From: Monoplex corrugatus
Lineage: Eukaryota > Mollusca > Gastropoda > Littorinimorpha > Ranellidae
Direction: 5' to 3'
Assembly (NCBI GenBank): GCA_030674185.1
Contig: JAPXFY010000022.1
Coordinates: 3,006,928 to 3,070,927, forward strand
Length of the DNA: 64,000 bases
Shown: one piece after another, positions 12,320-21,918 of the stretch
How the letters are laid out: the number at the start of each line of letters is the position of its first letter
How positions within the stretch are numbered: the first letter of the stretch is position 1
Translations under genes and position numbers: made by a program
The notes under the pieces: generated by a model
Seen by the model: the letters and a program-made list of their open reading frames with translations, nothing else
Told to the model about the DNA's origin: nothing
Database searches by the model: none

Positions 12320-12712
12320 CCTTTCCTTTTGGGCTTTCTTCTTCTACTTCTTCCTTCTTCATCTTCTTCTTCTTCTACTTACTTCTTCTTCTTCTTCTAC
12401 TTCTACTTCTTCTTCTTCTTCTTCTACTTCTACTTCTTCTTCTTCTTCTTCTTCTACTTCTTCTTCTTCTTCTTTCTTCTTCTTCTTCTTCTTCTTCTTC
12501 TTCTTTCTTCTTCTTCTTCTTCTTCTTCTTTTTCTTCTTCTTATCATTATGATGATGATGATGATAATGATGATGATTATTGTTTTAATATTATAATTAT
12601 CATCATCATTTTACTGTTGTTTTTGTTTTTGTTGTTGTCATCAGTACTCTTTTATTTTCTTATTATTACTACTGTCCTCCTCCTCCTCCTCCTCATTATC
12701 ATCATCATTACC
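12320..12712. repeat. (TTC)n, (GAT)n and (TCC)n microsatellites
   Basis: Runs of cttctt/ctactt (12,320-12,545), then gat and atc repeats, then tcctcctcc at about 12,675-12,697. The last part also serves as a polypyrimidine stretch before the ag at 12,714. Confidence 0.93.
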
Positions 12713-12714
12713 AG

Positions 12715-15700
12715 AGTACCATAAACATCACCAGCACCAGCATCACTCCTGATCCACTGAACATCAGTGACCTCTGTCCGGGTGTAGACTACATCATGAA
12801 TCAGAACCCAACAAACTTCACAGTCCTACAGGCCAATGTGTCACAATGCAGGACTTCGAGATTTTATGAGTTTCTGACACACCAGAGAGTGGTGTATGGG
12901 ATGTGTGGTGAGTTCATTACATTCTGTCTTCTGCATGTAGAGGTACCACGGGGTATGTTAGTACGGGTTTGGGTCCGACAATTGGCATACTGGTGTGGCT
13001 CTAGTCCATGGCAGACTCAGATATTTGAAAACAATACATCAGAAATGTGGACAATAGGATGCAGTTTTCATTCTATGGAAGAAGATTACATCGAATCATC
13101 TGAAAACCACATGTCTTTTGTGCACTATAATAAGTGTTTAGTCAGACTACACCTACAGGCAATTGAAGATCACACTTTTGTTAAAGTATCTACGTCACCC
13201 TATTGTGGGTACATGATATTACCACGTCAGTGTTTCCCTTGGACAGCTTCCCATAACATCTGGGGAGAATTGACAGCACCCCCTGGTTATGTCATCATGG
13301 TTAGTTTTCAAGGAACATCGTACAAATGGTACAAATCTTTCACGTACGCAGACCTTATTTATACACGGTCAGATAAACGTCAAAACATCCTGCGAGTGCA
13401 TGGTGACAATAACTCGTCAACTCGCATTTTCCCTACAAGACATATTCAGATTCGTGTAAGCAGTCTAGAATACACACCATTAAAAATGAGTTTGAGTCTG
13501 AAAATACTCTTTTCTTTTCACCCAGAGACACTTAAACCCCGTCAGTTATCCGATGGTTTGTTCAATTGTTCTGCTGATCACTATTCTAGCTTCAAGCACC
13601 ACATGGACTGTAACCTGAAGACAGAGTGTGAAGATGGACAGGATGAAACAGAACACTGTCCCTTCAGCAGTCCAGGTTGTCAGGGTTTGGTGGCTTCACG
13701 TAACAAATGTTTTGCCTATTTGAAACTAGATGTTAATTTGCCTCCTGCACTGGCAACAAGTGAGTGTCAGAAGATGGGTGGACAGCCGGCTTCAATCAAA
13801 ACCAGACAGGAACAAGTCGATTTTCTACAGATTTTTAATCATCGTGACGCCTTCACACTGTGGTTAGGCTACACATCAGGCTGGAAGTCTGTGACTTTTA
13901 TGTACAGCAAGTTCCGTCATTGGGCTGACAACACCCAGGTGTACAACATAGTTCATCTAGTTGCTGGCAGATACTTTCCAAGAAGGTACATAGAATATGG
14001 GATAGTGTATGCACGCAAGATTTCTAACGCTGATATATATGCCTTTCTTAGCTTTTTAAGCCGTGTACTTTGTCAAGTGACATCGCAATCACAAAACCTG
14101 TATTCTGTTCAGACAGTCAAAAACCCTGTTTTAGAGCCAGCCCTGTCCCTTTTGACACAGACACAGCAGGCGTTATCAGATTGTCCAGAGGGTCACGTGA
14201 CACACTTGTTTTTGTCCTGTGATCTTCAAGTTTACTGCAGACAAAAGATGTATACAAGATTATGCATGTTCTGGAACATGAGCACTAAAAACACAGACAC
14301 ACCGATTTTTGTTGGAAAGTACACTGGCTACACCATTGTCATGTTTGTCTGTGATGATGACATGACAACACTGCCTTACACCCTGGTGTGTGACTTCAGA
14401 CACGACTGTCCAGATCACAGTGATGAGTCATTCTGTCAAAATCCTTCATGCAGTGGATTTCTGTGCACCAATGGTCAGTGTCTAGTATACAACCAACGTT
14501 GTAATGACCACGCAGACTGTCTGGATGACTCTGATGAGGTCAGCTGCCCCAGTACGTTCATCATCCGCTGGTACCACAAAGAGGCCAACAAAAAGCAACG
14601 AATTTTCATCAACCTGGACGGTACAGGTTACTTTACTCAGCAGCTGATGACATATCATCAGTCTTGTCCTAATTCTCATTACTGGTGTACAGAAGACTGG
14701 TTGTACTGTCTCCCTGTCTACACTCGATGTAACGGTTTTTCTGACTGTACATATGGTGAAGATGAACAAGACTGTGAGACATTCACCTGTCCTGGTTTCT
14801 ACCGCTGTCGTGGTTCTAAAGTCTGTGTTCATGGAGATCATCTGTGTGATGGCTGGGGTCAGTGTCCACAGCGTGATGATGAATGGTGTGTGACATGACC
14901 TGTCCTGATGGCTGTCACTGTCAAGGTCAATCTTTCTGTTGTCCCCAGGCGATCTGCGCTAACCACTTTCCCAAACTTCGCTACATAGACGTCACAGGCT
15001 CAGGAATGACGTTAACTGATTTCAGCAACAACACATATCTCATTCATCTGAGTCTTTCCTATTGTTCTCTAGTCAATATATCAAGTGTAAAGCTTCGCAA
15101 CCTACAGTCCCTTGATCTGACCTACAACCACCTGAGAATTGTGGATAGGATTGTTTTTTTCAAGCTACAGAATTTAAGAAGTTTGCTTTTGGCAAACAAT
15201 CCTCTGACGTTACTAAGAGGTAAACCATATTTTCTGTTTCATTATGCTCTAGCGAAAATGGATGTTTCAAGAACACGTGTCCAGTTACTTAACAGTGAAC
15301 TGCTCATGCATTTTCCCCAAGTCACATATTTGGATTTATCATTTTCTGGCATTCAAACAATCAGGCCCAGAGCAGTCCAGTGGATGCCACGGCTGACTCA
15401 ACTGGACGTCAGGGGAAATTCTGTGACCAACCTTCCATTGAATGCATTGTCAAAGTGGAATCATTTGAAAAGCATCTTCTCCTCAAATTATAGGCTTTGC
15501 TGCAGAAATTTACTTTGGAAACAATCACACACAATAGATGTGTATCAACACATCCTATGTTCTTTTCCTGTGAATATTTGCTACCAACTGAATTGTACCG
15601 GTTTTTCTTTTGGTTACTTAGTATGTTCTCCATTCTAGGGAATTTGTTTTGTTTCATGACAGCATTTGTGCAAAATAAAATATTTGGAGGTAATTTCATT

Positions 15701-16507
15701 ATGTTCATTGCACATTTGCAGGTTGCTAACATCTGTACGGGATTCTATGTCAGCATAGTTTCTGTGGCCAATGAAATATTCCATGGAAAATACATCTACT
15801 TTGAAAAGACATGGACCAACAGTGTGACTTGCAAAGTTGCCAGTTTTCTTTCCCTTCTGTCCAGTGAGGTGTCAGTTCTGATCCTCTGGTTCATGACGCT
15901 GGATCACATCATTGTCCTTTGTTTCCCCTTATCTACGTGGACATTCAGTAGATGTGTGACAGCTGCAGCTTGTGCAGTGACGTGGTGTGTTGGACTTTTG
16001 TTGTCTTTGATACCTTTTCTTCCTAGACTGTCACACTGGGGCCTTCATGGCCAATCTGGTCTGTGTCATCTGGCTCTATCTGATAGTAACTCTAAAAAAC
16101 AGTTCAGGTGGTTTACCGTCACTATCGTTTTTAACTGTATCCTATGCTCAATGGTGATTGTTGGTCAACTCATTATTTACAGACGAACACCAATCCATCC
16201 AATCCTACTGAATTCCACGATGAAATGTGTTTATTTTTCAGTCCACCTGTTGATAAAAGTGGCTGTAACAGATGCTGTGTGCTGGTTTTCCCTCGGTCTG
16301 ACCAGTATGATGACCTTAGATGGCGGTGGTGCCTCAGACAAGGCTCACGTGACTATGGTTGTGTTCCTGCTGCCAATCAACTGTGCATTAAACCCACTGC
16401 TGTACATATGGACTGTTGTAACACAGCGACGACATCAAGACCAGGAAAAGAGATTGTTGCAGACGTTAAAATCACGACATTCGCTTTTAGAGACAAAAAG
16501 TCCGTAA
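12715..16507 (+). CDS. GRL101-like LDLa/C-type-lectin/LRR G-protein-coupled receptor (gene 1, two frameshifts)
   Basis: Cell-surface 7TM receptor with a large ectodomain; ligand unknown. The exon probably starts at 12,715, after a pyrimidine-rich tract and cag, so earlier exons and the signal peptide are not seen. The order is as follows. First comes a Cys-containing CUB-like region. Then an LDLa repeat (LFNCSADHYSSFKHHMDC..CEDGQDETEHC, about 13,558-13,662). Then a C-type-lectin-like domain (NKCFAY..CQKMGGQPASIKT..LWLGY, about 13,670-14,080). Then further LDLa-type repeats (about 14,180-14,885), an LRR N-cap (CPDGCHC) and LRRs (about 14,960-15,500). Then 7TM (about 15,590-16,430) ending NPLLY. 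A one-base loss near 14,888 and another shift between about 15,500 and 15,640 break the frame. The DRY position reads LDHII, with the Arg lost. It is either a pseudogene or affected by assembly indels. Confidence 0.85.
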
Positions 16508-16564
16508 ATGAAATTATAGAATGACTTGATCAGTGTCAGACTCCATTTCTCGTAGAGCTGGAGA

Positions 16565-16870
16565 GCTGTCGTCTACATGTCAATCCCTACGTGAGGCCTT
16601 CATCAGGGCCAGTGTTGGCTGTGTGTTTGGCTGTATCTAATATGTATCTACATGTCAACCTCTATGTAATGCTTTCTTCAGGGCTAGTGCTGGCTGTGTG
16701 TTTGGCTGTATCTGATGTGTATCGACATGTCAACATCTATGTAAGGCTTTTTCAGTGCTAGTGCTGGCTGACTGTTTGGCTGTATCTGATATGTATCTAC
16801 ATGTCAACCTCTACGTAAGGCTTTCTTCAGGGCTAGTGCTGGCTGTGTGTTTGGCTTTGTCTATTGCTTG
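16565..16870. repeat. About 75-bp tandem repeat, roughly 4 copies
   Basis: The unit contains ctacatgtcaacctctacgt, then agggctagtgctggctgtgt, then ggctgtatctgatatg. It recurs at about 16,571, 16,644, 16,718 and 16,793, just after the stop of gene 1, so it may lie in its 3' UTR. Confidence 0.85.
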
Positions 16871-17184
16871 AGCATGAGTAGTAGCTACATGATGTATAAT
16901 GTAAGAAATTGCCTTTAGTTTGCTGGTCGACTGTCCATGATATCCAGTACTTCCTAGTTTTTCTACATGCCCAAAAGAAAACTTTGATCAGATAATGTTT
17001 TCCTGTCTCATTTTCCTTGTGGAGGCGCTGACACTAACAACAATTCCTTCTTGCTCTTTAGTTCAAAACCAGAGCAAGGCGTTGTCTGTCTGTTGCAAGC
17101 TACAAGGAGGTCGGCTTTCATCAGTCATCATGAAGTCCTAGAACACGTGTGGACATGAGGGATGGGAAGACTGATGGATCTAGC
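16871..17184. other. Unassigned sequence
   Basis: No supported feature. Confidence 0.4.
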
Positions 17185-17935
17185 AGTAGACAGAATCCTC
17201 CATGAATCTATCAGTTGACAGGTTCCTTATGGATATAGCAGTAGACATGATCCTCCATGAATCTATCAGTTGACAGATTCCTTATGGATATAGCAGTAGA
17301 CAGTATCCTTCATAATATAGCAGTATATAGGTTCCTTATGGATATAGCAGTAGACAGTATACTTCATAGTATTGCAGTAGATATGTTCCTTGTGGATATA
17401 GCAGTAGACAGGATCATAGCAGTATATAGGTTCCTTATGGATATAGCAGTAGACAGTATCCTTCATAGCATAGCAGTATATAGGTTCCTTATGGATATAG
17501 CAGTAGACAGTATCCTTCATAGTATAGCAGTAGATAGGTTCCTTGTGGATATAGCAGTAGACATGATCCTTCATAGTATAGCAGTAGATAGGTTCCTTGT
17601 GGATATAGCAGTAGACAGTATCCTTCATAGTATAGCAGTAGATAGGTTCCTTATGGATATAGCAGTAGACAGGATCCTTCATAGTATAGCAGTAGATAGG
17701 TTCCTTGTGGATATAGCAGTAGACATGATCCTTCATAGTATAGAAGTATATAGGTTCCTTGTGGATATAGCAGTAGACAGTATCCTTCAGAGTATAGCAG
17801 TAGATAGGTTCCTTCTGGATATAGCAGTAGACAGGATCCTTCATAGCATTGCAGTAGATAGGTTCCTTGTGGATATAGCAGTAGACAGGATCCCTGATAG
17901 ATGTAGGAGTAGACTGGATTCATCACAGATGTAGC
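17185..17935. repeat. 54-bp minisatellite (two 27-bp half-units)
   Basis: About 14 copies of a 54-bp unit made of related 27-bp halves: atagcagtagacagtatcct plus a tail, and atagcagtagataggttcct plus a tail. Because 54 is a multiple of 3, both strands stay open over nearly 200 codons (for example VDRFLVDIAVD on plus, KEPIYCYTMKD on minus). There is no domain, signal or splice context, so I treat it as non-coding. Confidence 0.92.
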
Positions 17936-17999
17936 AATGGAAAGTATCCTGACTGGAAATGAAAAGAAATGAGATGATATTTTCCTAATAAAATCATTT

Positions 18000-18275
18000 T
18001 TCAGTGATATAGATATCACGTTCTACGTTTTCCTGCCCCACGTTAGCATTAAAATCTCCCATTACTATTGTATTAATTGTGTTGTATGCTAAAGTGGGAC
18101 AGGATAAAGTAGGCGACATAGTTGGACCTTATGACCTTGGGACACAAAATGAAAGTGGGAGAAACTTGCTCAGTGGGCACAAGCAAATGAATTCTTAACA
18201 GGAAACACTTGGTTTGAGCAAAGTAACAGAATCCAGGACACAGGACAAAAAAAAACTGATTACATTCCAGGGACA
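18000..18275. mobile_element. LINE endonuclease fragments in head-to-head orientation
   Basis: The minus strand at 18,095-18,000 reads TIVMGDFNANVGQENVERDI, the catalytic GDFNA motif of an APE-type endonuclease. Abutting it, the plus strand at about 18,090-18,270 reads AKVGQDKVGDIVGPYDLG, NESG and then GNTWFEQ, which is the next part of the same domain. The two consecutive pieces point in opposite directions, as after a 5' inversion during LINE insertion. Confidence 0.7.
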
Positions 18276-18431
18276 GGAAGTTGCGTACAGATCTGAGAAT
18301 AAAATGAATCCTGGCAGGAACCGCATGCCTCGTGTCATTCCAGCTGAAACGTTTTGGGAATGTATTTTCCTACTTTGTCCATTGCTTGTGTTGGCCTTGC
18401 TGAACTACCTTCTGGATTCTTTTGGCATCCT

Positions 18432-18685
18432 CTTTCTGACAAAAATAAAGTGATGCAGCGTTTGGCGTCATTACCCATCAGACCCAGAAACAAAGATCAT
18501 CCATCAAGGTAGGCTGGAAGGAGATGTACATGAGATGGATAAAAACACGTATGTGTGTCTGACCTCAAGGAATGGACCAAACTCAGTATGTTCCACTTGT
18601 CTGCAGAAATACGGATTTTGTTCACTGTTAGATCTGAGATCTGATAAAGATTGCATGAAAAACCATAGGACGAAAAGAAGGCTGT
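18432..18685 (+). repeat. 250-bp repeat, copy 1 (inverted partner at 21,108-21,361)
   Basis: Near-identical in reverse complement to 21,108-21,361, including ggctggaaggagatgtacat and gataaagattgcatgaaaa. The best frame (EGDVHEMYERTAVSDLKEW in the partner) has no recognised domain. Confidence 0.8.
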
Positions 18686-18774
18686 TGACTGTGGATTATA
18701 GGGGTACCTTCACTTTGCCTGAGGACAATAGAGCGCAATATCAGTTAGACCAGGAGGGATAGTAAGCCTGATGA

Positions 18775-18880
18775 GTGTGTGTGATCACCATACACATGGG
18801 ACCTGTGACCTTAGTGCATATGGAACTCATTCCGAGCATGGAGACGTCATCTAGAGAAACTGAAACTGAAATTGAAACTT
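18775..18880 (+). repeat. (GAAACT)n-tailed dispersed repeat, 3' fragment
   Basis: Matches the 3' part of the 205-655 repeat: gatcaccatacacatgg, then gagacgtcat, then gaaactgaaactgaaattg. Confidence 0.8.
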
Positions 18881-18944
18881 GTGTATCTGCTGATTTTGGC
18901 CTCCACTGAATCCACTGTGCTAGAACGGACATGGTATATCAGTT

Positions 18945-19110
18945 TCTGTTTCAATTTCTCAAGATGACGTCTCCTCGCTCGAAATGAATTCCATATGCAC
19001 TAACGTCACAAGTGCCATATGATGGAGAACATTCAGAACGATCACAGCAGAAGCCTTAAGCCTGCACATAAACCCTGAGCTGGCCAGGTCCTGAAGCCAG
19101 AGAAGTATTG
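18945..19110 (-). repeat. (GAAACT)n-tailed dispersed repeat, 3' fragment, minus
   Basis: Reverse complement of the same family: tttcaatttctcaagatgac at the tail end, and taagcctgcacataaaccc towards its 5' side. It lies head-on to the copy at 18,775-18,880. Confidence 0.8.
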
Positions 19111-19129
19111 GAATCATGTAAACTGCAGG

Positions 19130-20371
19130 CACTAGACTTCGTATTTACCTAGGAGGCCACAGTGGTCAATTACTTGGGGGCTTTCTTCTGCGTTTCTTGA
19201 TTTTCTTATCCCATTCTGTATCTGTCAGGGCGTCATCATACCACCTTCTGAGTTTTTGACTGATTCTTCTGTCACTGTTGGAATGGATTAACGGTAAACA
19301 TCACTGTTTCGGGCTATTTTTCCATCCCGCAATGAGGGACACCATGATTTCTTTGGTCTGGAACTTTTTTCCACATGAAGCAACTATCTGGTCAATTTGC
19401 TACAGGATTTTCTGTTTCCTCATCTGTTGTGTCGTCCACGAACGTTTTTTGTTTTTTGTTGTTGTTGTTGTTTTGTTTTTTGTTTTTTTTTGGGGGGGGG
19501 GGGGCGTCTGGTATCCATTTCCGAGGTCTGCAGGACCTGAACTGCAAACTGCTGCCTTCAAGATGACCTCCATTTCCGACACGAACAATACTGGAGAAAT
19601 GTATGAGTCCATTACTATGCCTACTTCCAAACTAATCCAGTCTGTCGAGTAATCCTTTGTTGAGAGCTGCATTGAGAAGCCATGAAAGTACTTTTCTTTG
19701 GCATTCTCAGATGTTCTTTGGGACTTAATACTTCGCAAGCGTTTATTGAATCATCTTGTGTCGGACTGATCCATACGCACTTGTCACATTGAGCCACACC
19801 ACACTGAGGTCTGTCCTCTCTGCTTTAGCTCTTTGGATTGTTTCCGAAATCATTGTGGTATCTGTGCACAGATACTTCCTTTCTGGACTGTCACATCCAA
19901 GTATTCATTTTAAATGAAGTATTTAATTAACGTTGCTGCAGTGGCAGAGAAGAACACTTCCCTTTCATGGTTCAGAAGTGATATTGGTCAGAACTGGTTG
20001 ACGTCAGTCAAATTTTGTTTATCCACTGACTGTTGGTCTTCAAGTTTCTTTATGCTCTTCTGATCATTTCTGGAGCCATTGAATGACACGTGACATTTCT
20101 TATACAATAGGTAAGGTATTACAAGAAGATTTTTCATAAGGAAGATTAAGAAAAGACATTTATAGGCCATTATACGAGGAATGGGGAATTGGAGCATCTG
20201 GTCACAACAGGAAAGCTGGAGGGAAAGAGAGCACCAGATAGACCCCGGGATAAGATATTAGACGGACTTGCAGAGAGGCTGAAGACAAAGAGGGTGGAAG
20301 ATGTGCTTGAGGCATCAAGAGATAGAAACAGATGGAAGTCCATGATCGCCAACACCATGTGGCAAGGCATC

Positions 20372-20416
<45 letters not shown>

Positions 20417-20880
20417 CGATGATGAGGTAAGGTATTCCATCAGGCCCAGGTGATGACTGGGCTCTGTGCCTTCTTGGCTGATTTCTTTACTTCATCCAGT
20501 GCTAGTGGCTTGTCATTAAACAGCGCTGCAGGCTACACCAGACCCTGCATTTCAAATGGTGCTTCGCTGTCAGGGTAGGACTACGTTTTTTCTGAGATGT
20601 TGTTCCAGAGCTTTTTTTGTCCACAGTCGGTTTCTCAGATTTGGGGCTGGTGTCTGAAAAAGCGATCTTGGGTTTTCTTTTAGCTCCTTCTCTCCTGGCT
20701 CAATTAACCTTACAAAAGGCGCTATGTTTCGCTTCCAGGTCTTTCCTTTTTTCTAACACTTGCTAGTGGAATCTCAGGCAGCTTTTATTTGTTTCTTTAG
20801 ATTCTTTTCTTTTCCCTCCAGATATCGTCCATTTGTCGTTGGCCTCTGGATTTCCCAAGAGGTGTTTTACTACAAAGGCG
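19130..20880 (-). mobile_element. Decayed LINE RT region, split by a younger LINE insertion
   Basis: Read downward on the minus strand: LIEPGEKELKENPRSLFQTP (about 20,700), then GPDGIPY-type sequence (about 20,440). The insertion at 20,121-20,424 follows. Beyond it comes IPYLLYKKCHVSFNG, then NLTDVNQF*PISLLNHEREVF (about 19,980), VVWLNVTSAYGSVRHKMI (RT motif A region, about 19,780) and TKDYSTDWISLEVGIVM (about 19,640). It is a single ancient RT with many frame breaks. A poly-T/poly-G stretch at 19,443-19,504 interrupts it. Confidence 0.7.
20121..20424 (+). mobile_element. 5'-truncated LINE 3' end with (ATG)n tail and 12-bp target duplication
   Basis: The plus strand reads GELEHLVTTGKLEGKRAPDR, LDGLAERLKTKRVEDVLEAS and RWKSMIANTMWQGI followed by stop, then a tgatga tail. 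The 12-mer aggtaaggtatt occurs on both sides (20,109-20,120 and 20,425-20,436), which defines the insertion exactly. It belongs to the same family as 32,212-32,852. Confidence 0.9.
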
Positions 20881-21107
20881 CTTTAACAGTTGATATACGG
20901 TATCCCTGAATGTGGCGAGTTTGTGTTCCAAGCTGCTCTTTCCAATCAGCACACTTAAGTTGTGGATTATTTTTTCATCCAGAATCTCCTATTCCTTGTC
21001 TGAACCATCAGCGTGCATACCCTTGGCACTGTGGTTTGATTTCTGGCCTTGGTTTTCCCGCGTCTTATCCATTAGGAAGTACGTTGCTGCGCATTCATCA
21101 GTCTTTA
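20881..21107. other. Unassigned sequence
   Basis: Short frames only, with no recognised motif. Confidence 0.4.
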
Positions 21108-21361
21108 CACAGCCTTCTTTTCGTCCTATGGATTTTCATGCAATCTTTATCAGATCTAACAGTGAACACAATCCTTATTTCTGCAGACAAGTGGGACATA
21201 CTGAGTTTGGTCCATTCCTTGAGGTCAGACACAGCCGTTCTTTCATACATCTCATGTACATCTCCTTCCAGCCTGTCTGGATAGATGGGCTTTGTTTCTG
21301 GGTCTGATGGGTAATGGCGCCAAACTGAGGAAGACTGCATCATTTCATTTTTGTCAGATAG
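21108..21361 (-). repeat. 250-bp repeat, copy 2
   Basis: Inverted partner of 18,432-18,685 and the better preserved of the two, with a 93-codon open frame on the minus strand. Function unknown. Confidence 0.8.
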
Positions 21362-21716
21362 AGGTCTTGTGCATATCACAAGATGCTTTGATTTAATTAG
21401 TGGACAGAGTGAGGTGTAGACTAAGACCAGTGGACACAGCTTTTGATTTCCTGAATGGATGTATTGTTTTGTATTATGTTAATCTTCTTCTGTAACTACC
21501 TGTTTGTCAAGAGCTGACACTATCAAACAATTTTAAATGCACTCAGCAACTGAAATAATACAGTTCAGGAGAACTGTGGAAGTTACACAACACAGAAAAT
21601 AGTACAACCCATTCCATCTGGTGGTTCTAACATTACCAAAGACTAAAACTGTGCAATATTAGAATACAACTTATTGTCTGTAAAAACAGACTGCACATTA
21701 TTAAGCTTTTTTGCTT

Positions 21717-21717
<1 letters not shown>

Positions 21718-21765
<48 letters not shown>

Positions 21766-21836
21766 CTCTGTCTCCCTCTCTCTCCCTCTCTCTCTCTCTC
21801 TGTTTCTGTCTCTGTCTATCTGTCTCTCTCTCTGCT
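21718..21836. repeat. (CT)n microsatellite
   Basis: CT runs with a short CA block. A shorter CT tract (GA on plus, 57,508-57,531) sits at the equivalent place before gene 3, so it marks the outer edge of the inverted duplication. Confidence 0.95.
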
Positions 21837-21918
21837 TTTGTTTTGGGTTGGCAGATTGGGAGATTTAGGAGACGGTTTTATGGTTGGTGTGTCTGTTGGG
21901 GTGCTGGTTTGTTTTCAG

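Noticed and set aside
12286..12724. Leu/Ser/Phe-rich frames that look like membrane segments before gene 1
   Set aside because: They are translations of the TTC microsatellite, not a signal peptide or TM exon.
21711..21918. An N-terminal start of gene 2 inside the CT tract (MLSLSLSLS..)
   Set aside because: The CT repeat translation is not conserved coding. The acceptor at 21,918/21,919, shared with gene 3, explains the boundary better.
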